The position numbers and the translations under genes were made by a program. A DNA stretch of 21,665 nt from an uncultured Saprospiraceae bacterium (GTDB lineage: Bacteria > Bacteroidota > Bacteroidia > Chitinophagales > Saprospiraceae), in the NCBI GenBank assembly GCA_937952155.1, contig CALFYH010000315.1:1-21665 (forward strand), given 5' to 3'. Below the pieces are notes generated by a model that saw nothing but the letters and a program-made list of their open reading frames with translations, was not told the origin of the DNA and ran no database searches. Shown in pieces: positions 16,483 to 21,665 of this stretch (its first letter is position 1; each line of letters opens with the position of its first letter).

Positions 16483-18606
16483 ATGAATCTCATTCGCATT
16501 AACATTTTTATCCTGTTCCTGATTTTATTTCAATCATGTAAAAACAACGATATGCCTGCAACAAGTGCTATAAATACTAATCCATTGCTAAGCGAATTCA
16601 CCACACCATTTGGCGTACCGCCTTTTGACCTTATCAAAGATGCACATTTTAAACCAGCTTTTGATGCTGCAATGACTGCCCACAAAGCTGAAATTGATTC
16701 TATAGCCAATGATCCGTCAGCGCCTTCATTTTCCAATACGATCGAGGCTCTAGACCGAGCAGGTGCTGCATTAAATCGGGTTTCGGCTGTATTTTTTAAT
16801 TTGACAAGTGCCAATACCAATGATACTTTGGAGAAAATTTCTGAAGAAATGGCACCTGTATTGGCCAAACATTATGATTACATTTCGATGAACGATAAAT
16901 TGTTTGCGAAAGTAAAACAGATTTGGGAAAACAAACAAAAACTCGGATTGGATGAAGAGAAAACCGAATTGCTAGAAAAAACCTATAAGTCTTTTGTCAG
17001 AAACGGTGCACTACTGACCGGAAAGGATAAAGAAACCATTTCTAAAATTAACGAAGAACTTTCAGTTTTGACAATTAAATTTGGGCAAAACACCTTGGCT
17101 GAAGTCAATGAATTCCAATTAGTCGTAGATAATAAGGACGAACTCAAAGGACTTTCGGACGATCTGATTGCTGCCGCCGCGGATGCAGCCAAGGAAGCTA
17201 AAATGGAAGGAAAATGGTTGTTTTCGTTGCAAAACCCAAGCGTTATGCCATTCTTACAGTACGCCGAAAGCAGAACATTGAGGGAAAAAATCTGGAATGC
17301 CATGCAAAACAAAGGCAACAATGCCAATAAAAATGATAACAACGATATCGTCAAAAAAATAGCAAGCTTGAGATTGCAAAGAGCAAATCTATTGGGATAT
17401 CCGACACATGCAGACTATGTCTTGGAAGAACAAATGGCCAAAAATCCTAGCAACGTAAATAAATTATTAACTGATCTGTGGAAACCAGCTATAAAAAAGT
17501 CACAAGCCGAAGCGCAAGAGATTCAGGCATTTATAAAAGCTGAAGGTGGTAATTTTACTTTGGCACCGTACGATTGGAGGTATTATGCTGAGAAGATAAG
17601 AAAACAAAAATATGACCTTGATGAAAATGAAATAAAACAATATTTCAGCCTTGAAAATGTACACCAAGGCGTTTTTGGTACCGTTCAGAAATTGTATGGT
17701 CTTACATTTCATGAGCGAAAAGACTTGCCAGTATATCATCCAGAAGTGAAAGCATATGAAGTGAAAGATGCTGATCAGAGTTTGGTTGGTATCTTATATA
17801 TGGATTTTCACCCACGTGCTAGCAAAAGAGGCGGCGCGTGGATGACCTCATACAGTGACCAGAAGGTGAAAGATGGTAAGCGTATTCCTCCTGTCATTTC
17901 CATAGTGTGTAATTTTACAAAACCTACAGGAGATACACCGGCACTTTTGACTTATGATGAAGTATCTACATATTTTCATGAATTTGGTCATGCTTTACAT
18001 GGCTTATTGTCAAATGTAAATTATAATTCGTTAGCTGGAACTAATGTTCCTACTGATTTTGTAGAGTTGCCGTCTCAGATCATGGAAAATTGGGCTGCCG
18101 AACCTGAAGTACTCAAGAGCTTTGCCAAGCACCACAAAACTGGTGAAGTTATGCCAGATGCGCTGATCCAAAAAATAAAAAATGCGGGTACATATGGTCA
18201 AGGATTTGCGACTACCGAATATCTGGCTGCCTCACTTTTAGATATGGATTATCATACACAGACGCAGGTCATGGAAGGCAATGTTCAGGACTTTGAGAAA
18301 CAGCGCATGAGTTCTCGAGGCTTGACTGACCAAATCATCCCAAGGTATAGAAGTACATATTTCAATCACATCTTTTCAGGTGGATATTCTTCAGGGTATT
18401 ATTCGTATATTTGGTCAGAAGTATTGGATTCTGATGCATTCGAGGCATTCAAATCTAAAGGACTTTTTGATAAAACAACGGCGATGGCATTCAGAAAAAA
18501 TATCCTTGAACGTGGCGGATCAGCAGATCCTATGGAGCTCTACCGTCGATTCCGAGGTGCAGAGCCGACCATTGCGCCATTACTTAAGAAAAGAGGTTTA
18601 AATTAA
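16483..18606 (+). CDS. dcp: M3 family metallopeptidase (peptidyl-dipeptidase Dcp type), lipoprotein
   Basis: The 707-residue product is a thimet-type zinc peptidase close to peptidyl-dipeptidase Dcp, which removes C-terminal dipeptides. The N-terminus is a lipoprotein signal (hydrophobic stretch, then LFQSC with Cys19), placing it in the periplasm on a membrane. The zinc site is YFHEFGHALHG (His499, Glu500, His503), with Glu528 in DFVELPSQIMENW as third ligand; the catalytic core looks intact. Typical Dcp stretches NPLLSEFTTPFGVPPFD and RGGAWMTSY, and the C-terminal YRRFRGAEP ending, are present. anmK begins 18 nt after the stop, so the two are probably cotranscribed. The Dcp name is by family resemblance, and oligopeptidase A-like specificity is possible. 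Confidence 0.93.
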   Translation: MNLIRINIFILFLILFQSCKNNDMPATSAINTNPLLSEFTTPFGVPPFDLIKDAHFKPAFDAAMTAHKAEIDSIANDPSAPSFSNTIEALDRAGAALNRVSAVFFNLTSANTNDTLEKISEEMAPVLAKHYDYISMNDKLFAKVKQIWENKQKLGLDEEKTELLEKTYKSFVRNGALLTGKDKETISKINEELSVLTIKFGQNTLAEVNEFQLVVDNKDELKGLSDDLIAAAADAAKEAKMEGKWLFSLQNPSVMPFLQYAESRTLREKIWNAMQNKGNNANKNDNNDIVKKIASLRLQRANLLGYPTHADYVLEEQMAKNPSNVNKLLTDLWKPAIKKSQAEAQEIQAFIKAEGGNFTLAPYDWRYYAEKIRKQKYDLDENEIKQYFSLENVHQGVFGTVQKLYGLTFHERKDLPVYHPEVKAYEVKDADQSLVGILYMDFHPRASKRGGAWMTSYSDQKVKDGKRIPPVISIVCNFTKPTGDTPALLTYDEVSTYFHEFGHALHGLLSNVNYNSLAGTNVPTDFVELPSQIMENWAAEPEVLKSFAKHHKTGEVMPDALIQKIKNAGTYGQGFATTEYLAASLLDMDYHTQTQVMEGNVQDFEKQRMSSRGLTDQIIPRYRSTYFNHIFSGGYSSGYYSYIWSEVLDSDAFEAFKSKGLFDKTTAMAFRKNILERGGSADPMELYRRFRGAEPTIAPLLKKRGLN

Positions 18607-18624
18607 TAAAGGTAGATCTACAAG

Positions 18625-19818
18625 ATGAACAACCATATCCGGTCACTGGCAACAATGGCTTCAAGGCCATACCGTCATGTGATCGGCTTGATGTCAGGCA
18701 CTTCTTTGGATGGGCTGGATATTGTATATTGTAAAATATCTGGGGCAGGTTTGTTGAGTAGGGTAGAAGTCATAAACTTCGAAACTATACCTTATTCAGA
18801 AACAATTAAGCAAAACATCAGAAAAGTTTTTGCAAAAAAGGAGATAGATTTTCCTTATTTGGCTATGTTAAATGCTTGGATAGGCTTACACCATGCTGAG
18901 TCGGTCAATGATTTTATTGCCAAACAGCATATTCCAAAAGATCAAATAGATTTCGTCGCAAGTCATGGACAGACCGTCATGCATGTACCGCAACATCAGC
19001 ATAAGGAGCAAGGATTTCCCAATGCGACGCTGCAGATTGGTGATGGCGACCATTTGGCAGTTCATACGGGATTGATTACGGTAAGTGATTTCAGGCAAAA
19101 AAATGTAGCTGCCGGTGGAGAAGGCGCACCTTTGGCTGTATATGGCGACTATTTGTTGTTTTCGAAAGCAGGCGAAGACAGAATCATGCTCAATATTGGT
19201 GGTATAGGCAATTTTACCTATTTACCCGGAGATGGTGATGCCTCACGGGTATTTGTAAGCGATACTGGGCCTGGCAATACGCTGATGGATGCATGGATGA
19301 AAACAAGAAGAAATATGCCTTATGACAAAGATGCGGCGCTTGCATCACAAGGTACTGTCAATCAGTCTTTGCTCGAAGCACTCAAAAGCAATCACTTTTT
19401 TGCCTTGGGTTTCCCCAAATCTACGGGTCCAGAAATATTTAATTTGACTTATGTGGAAAGTGCACTAGCAGCCTGTGGTATTACGGATATTGACGATCAG
19501 GACATGATGGCTACACTCAATAGACTTACCGCTGAGGCGATAGCTGATGCAATCACAAATGTAGTCGGAAATAAGCAAGTAGAAATATTTGTAAGTGGTG
19601 GCGGCTGGCACAATATCTTGTTGATCAATACATTGAAAGAATTATTACCATCTTGCACAATCACATCATGTGACCAATTGGGTATATCAGGAGATGCAAA
19701 AGAAGCCGTCCTTTTTGCCGTTTTGGCCAATGAAACCATAGCAGGCAACCCGATAGATTTTGGGAATAATCGCCATATACCATCGATTTGTATGGGCAAA
19801 ATTTCCTTTCCAAATTAA
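18625..19818 (+). CDS. anmK: Anhydro-N-acetylmuramic acid kinase
   Basis: AnmK hydrolyses and phosphorylates 1,6-anhydro-MurNAc to MurNAc-6-phosphate in cell wall recycling. Of 397 residues, the family motifs are GLMSGTSLDGLD (21-32), ASHGQTVMH (112-120), DFRQKNVAAGGEGAPL (155-170), LNIGGIGNF (189-197), DTGPGNTLMD with the catalytic Asp at 213, and FVSGGGWHN near the C-terminus. A second ATG at 18655 (MASRPYRHVIG) lies closer to the family start and could be the real one. It follows the M3 peptidase by 18 nt, pointing to one transcript. A heptamer repeat array starts 3 nt after its stop. MurQ and other recycling genes are not in the window. Confidence 0.96.
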   Translation: MNNHIRSLATMASRPYRHVIGLMSGTSLDGLDIVYCKISGAGLLSRVEVINFETIPYSETIKQNIRKVFAKKEIDFPYLAMLNAWIGLHHAESVNDFIAKQHIPKDQIDFVASHGQTVMHVPQHQHKEQGFPNATLQIGDGDHLAVHTGLITVSDFRQKNVAAGGEGAPLAVYGDYLLFSKAGEDRIMLNIGGIGNFTYLPGDGDASRVFVSDTGPGNTLMDAWMKTRRNMPYDKDAALASQGTVNQSLLEALKSNHFFALGFPKSTGPEIFNLTYVESALAACGITDIDDQDMMATLNRLTAEAIADAITNVVGNKQVEIFVSGGGWHNILLINTLKELLPSCTITSCDQLGISGDAKEAVLFAVLANETIAGNPIDFGNNRHIPSICMGKISFPN

Positions 19819-19821
19819 CCA

Positions 19822-19933
19822 ATCCAACATCCAACATCAAAAATCCAACATCCAACATCCAACATCAATCATCCAACATCCAACATCAAAAATCCAAAAT
19901 CAATAATCCAACATCCAACATCATCCATGAAAC
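19822..19933 (+). repeat. Heptanucleotide repeat array (16 units in phase)
   Basis: From 19822, sixteen consecutive 7-base units can be laid end to end with no shift. Nine are exactly ATCCAAC (units 1, 2, 4, 5, 6, 8, 9, 13, 14); others are variants such as ATCAAAA (units 3 and 10), ATCCAAA, ATCAATC, ATCAATA and ATCATCC. The first three bases are ATC in the first fifteen units. The last unit, ATGAAAC (19927-19933), contains the start codon of the downstream lipoprotein gene. The array fills the anmK-lipoprotein spacer. Translating it gives a low-complexity period-7 peptide in either direction, so frames there are artefacts. Confidence 0.9.
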
Positions 19934-20391
19934 ACATATATCTTCTAGCATTAATATGTATCTTCGCTTGTAGCGAAAAAAATACAACTACCAAGGTTGC
20001 AGCACCAAAACCAACGCAAAATTTCGACTGGCTGATAGGAGACTGGAAACGATCAGATGACGAAGCAGGAAAACTAACATACGAGCATTGGCAAAAATCA
20101 AATGATACGCTTTACCAAGGTAAGAGTTATACAATGTCTGCCAAGGATACGATTTGGTCAGAATATGTCAGGCTACTAAAAAGGGATACTACATGGTTTT
20201 ATGCTGTGATAGGCAGAGGTGATTCTTTCACCACTGACTTCCAACTTACGTCGATCACAGACTACAGTTTTGTATGCGAAAATGCGGCTAATGAATTTCC
20301 CAAAATGATCGAATATGCATTGATAGGCGATTCTCTTAAAGCAAAGATATCTGGTGGCGGACCAGAGATCGAGTTTAGTTTTGGGAAGTGA
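19927..20391 (+). CDS. Small lipoprotein, DUF6265-like (lipocalin-type fold suspected)
   Basis: The 154-residue product has a lipoprotein-type N-terminus (MKHIYLLALICIFACSEK, lipid Cys15), a short Lys/Thr/Pro linker, and a globular domain beginning FDWLIGDWKRSDDEAGKLTYEHWQ. That opening, a W-x-x-G-x-W strand followed by alternating beta segments, matches the lipocalin/fatty-acid-binding-like DUF6265 group of Bacteroidota. The function is unknown and no ligand residues can be named. The ATG lies in the last heptamer of the repeat array. It is probably carried on the anmK transcript, as no promoter box was seen in the spacer. Confidence 0.78.
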   Translation: MKHIYLLALICIFACSEKNTTTKVAAPKPTQNFDWLIGDWKRSDDEAGKLTYEHWQKSNDTLYQGKSYTMSAKDTIWSEYVRLLKRDTTWFYAVIGRGDSFTTDFQLTSITDYSFVCENAANEFPKMIEYALIGDSLKAKISGGGPEIEFSFGK

Positions 20392-20435
20392 TGGAAATTG
20401 GTTGAAGCCTGTTGCATCTAAGAGTATTGATAATT

Positions 20436-20558
20436 CTATAAAGCATTAAGTAATTCTTCAGCAGTTTTTAATTGGATCTTGCCTTGTTTGTGCAGACCTA
20501 CTTAAGCAGAGCATTTATTAAATCTTTCTGCGGTATCAATCACTCTAATCTCATAGCA
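20436..20558 (-). pseudogene. Possible gene remnant on the minus strand
   Basis: Read on the minus strand, this stretch gives YEIRVIDTAERFNKCSA, a TAA stop (20502-20504), then VGLHKQGKIQLKTAEELLN followed by AL and a stop at 20436-20438. The amino-acid composition and helix-like patterning resemble a real C-terminal end broken by one stop. It is short and could be chance; I cannot name a family. Confidence 0.2.
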
Positions 20559-20623
20559 AACTTACCATTAACAACCATTTTTTAAAATTTTGCCAGTACT
20601 TAAACAAACGTATATATAAATAC

Positions 20624-20665
20624 ATTACATATTAAATTAGCAATAATAGTAAATTACATATTAAA
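20624..20665 (+). repeat. Direct repeat of 13 bases in the AT-rich region
   Basis: ATTACATATTAAA occurs at 20624-20636 and again at 20653-20665, start to start 29 nt apart. Its TTACATA core also occurs at the start of the right arm of the palindrome that follows. Confidence 0.7.
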
Positions 20666-20674
20666 ATAATAAAT

Positions 20675-20724
20675 ATTTATTTCTATGTAAATTTATTGTT
20701 AAAAAAAATTACATAGAAATAAAT
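20675..20724. repeat. AT-rich inverted repeat
   Basis: The left arm ATTTATTTCTATGTAA (20675-20690) is perfectly complementary to the right arm 20709-20724, with an 18-base A/T loop. The stem has only two G-C pairs and no strong T-tract follows, so it is a poor terminator; an operator or cruciform-type site is possible. Confidence 0.75.
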
Positions 20725-20847
20725 TGTTTTGTGATATTGCGCTATTAAACCGCCTCATAAAATTAGTATTTAGTCAATTTCAGGATATTAATAGCTTATA
20801 TTAATACGAATGCGAATTTTATTTAATAACTTACTAATTTATATTTT

Positions 20848-21665
20848 ATGAGAAAGTTTTTTACATTAGTTTCATTTTTAATGTTTATTGGGCAAATGAG
20901 TTATTCTCAGTGCGCCACTTTAAGCGCAGGTACTGTTTCTCCATCAGGTCCATTTACATGCGGTGACGCATTTACTTTATGTGTTACAGTTACAACTTAT
21001 ACACAAACTGATTTTAATTATTTATTTGCTGCAGATTTAGCAGGATTACCAAGTGGTAGTACCGTAAGCCCTGGATCTCCCGCCCCTAATGGTTTAAGTC
21101 AAGGAGATTGGGTCTGGAATTCTACATATCAAGGATGGGAATTTGATGATAGTGCTTATGCAGATAATGGATGGGGAGTAGATTGTACAACTTGTAATAT
21201 AACTTTTTGTTACGATGTCACCTTACCTGCAGCACCATGCACAAGTACTACATTCAACCCAACTGTAACAGTATATGGTGATATAGACTGTATTGATGGC
21301 CCTATTACTCCTTCAGGTTGGTCTAATCAAGTCTTGCCAATAGAACTAAAAACTATAAGAGCTTTCAATAAAGGCAACCAAAATCTCATCACTTGGACCA
21401 ACGCATCTGAATCTAATAATGATGTACAAATGGTAGAGCGTAGCATTGACGGGAAATCAGGATGGGAAATGATAGATAAAGTTGCTGGAACTAACAACTC
21501 AGAAGAAGTAACTTACGAAGTTGTTGACGAAAACCCTATGAACACATCATTTTACCGCATTCATGCTATTGACTTCGATGGGAGAGAGCAATTTTCTAAA
21601 ATAGTTGTGGTGAGAAGAGAAGGTCGTAGTGGAATAATCAATAGCATACAGCCTAATAGATCGGA
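20848..21665 (+). CDS. Secreted surface protein, probable T9SS cargo (3' end missing)
   Basis: The frame is open from the ATG at 20848 to the window edge (272 codons visible). A Sec signal peptide (MRKFFTLVSFLMFIGQMSYSQ) is followed by a Cys-rich, aromatic-rich domain of about 140 residues with eight Cys (22, 38, 45, 113, 116, 121, 131, 148), an even number that would allow disulphides outside the cell. From residue about 164 the sequence LPIELKTIRAFNKGNQNLITW, then ASESNNDVQMVERSIDGK and FYRIHAIDFDGREQFSK, is the Fn3-like module that normally sits just before a T9SS sorting domain in this phylum. That domain would lie beyond the window. The role of the first domain is unknown. Confidence 0.85.
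   Translation, partial: MRKFFTLVSFLMFIGQMSYSQCATLSAGTVSPSGPFTCGDAFTLCVTVTTYTQTDFNYLFAADLAGLPSGSTVSPGSPAPNGLSQGDWVWNSTYQGWEFDDSAYADNGWGVDCTTCNITFCYDVTLPAAPCTSTTFNPTVTVYGDIDCIDGPITPSGWSNQVLPIELKTIRAFNKGNQNLITWTNASESNNDVQMVERSIDGKSGWEMIDKVAGTNNSEEVTYEVVDENPMNTSFYRIHAIDFDGREQFSKIVVVRREGRSGIINSIQPNRS

Larger units (their letters stand above)
20392..20847. other. 456-base AT-rich intergenic region
   Basis: No intact gene is seen. The left third has a minus-strand stretch reading like a coding remnant (20436-20558), described as a separate entry. The middle is almost purely A/T and holds a direct repeat (20624-20636 and 20653-20665) and a long inverted repeat (20675-20724). The right third has no exact TAnnTTTG box before the next gene, so the promoter of that gene is not located. 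Confidence 0.6.

Noticed and set aside
19661..19973. Two short frames over the heptamer array giving NPTSNI- or MLDVG-type repeats
   Set aside because: They only translate the heptanucleotide repeat, cycling through frames with period 7, and partly overlap anmK or the lipoprotein gene.
1..21665. Search for CRISPR arrays, transposases, integrases, toxin-antitoxin pairs or defence genes
   Set aside because: No direct-repeat/spacer structure, no mobile-element protein motifs and no recognisable defence protein were found in any of the genes.

Overview
The window looks like a chromosomal segment of an AT-rich Bacteroidota bacterium. The two large surface proteins, with Saprospiraceae-style repeats and a Por/type IX secretion (T9SS) C-terminal domain, make a member of the Saprospiria/Chitinophagia side of the phylum plausible. 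Supporting signs are the T9SS sorting domain (motif VNIYPNP), -7 promoter boxes of the Bacteroidota type (TAnnTTTG), little use of Shine-Dalgarno sites, and lipoproteins and S9/M3 exopeptidases typical of the phylum. I see no phage, transposase, integrase or CRISPR array. Most of the window is core or housekeeping sequence.

Layout. Bases 1-6299 hold the 3' part of a giant secreted protein, open at the window edge. It has 17 complete SdrD-B-like repeats of about 115 residues and a T9SS sorting domain. A perfect bidirectional hairpin (6307-6348) separates it from a convergent S9 family peptidase (6368-9205, minus). Divergent from the peptidase runs a plus-strand housekeeping cluster: methylglyoxal synthase mgsA, excinuclease subunit uvrC (GTG start), an aldo/keto reductase and a fumarylacetoacetate-hydrolase-family enzyme. 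Next is metK with its own promoter. After a 315-base gap come a small outer-membrane beta-barrel-like protein and a convergent small alpha/beta hydrolase. Then follow a tRNA-Leu(GAG) with its own promoter and terminator, an M3 family lipoprotein peptidase, anmK, a small lipocalin-like lipoprotein and, after a 456-base AT-rich gap, the 5' part of a second probable T9SS cargo protein that runs off the window.

How the genes fit together. S9 and M3 peptidases in the envelope would complete peptide breakdown. AnmK recycles anhydro-MurNAc from the cell wall, UvrC serves nucleotide excision repair, MetK makes S-adenosylmethionine and MgsA forms the glycolytic bypass. No single pathway unites them. 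The two ends of the window carry the surface-adhesion type proteins.

The most unusual structural signals are: (1) an in-phase run of 16 heptanucleotides (ATCCAAC/ATCAAAA type) that fills the anmK-lipoprotein spacer and ends exactly on the lipoprotein start codon; (2) a two-block arrangement of repeat subtypes in the giant protein; (3) an AT-rich palindrome plus direct repeat before the last surface gene. I did not find convincing evidence of a wholly new multi-gene system.
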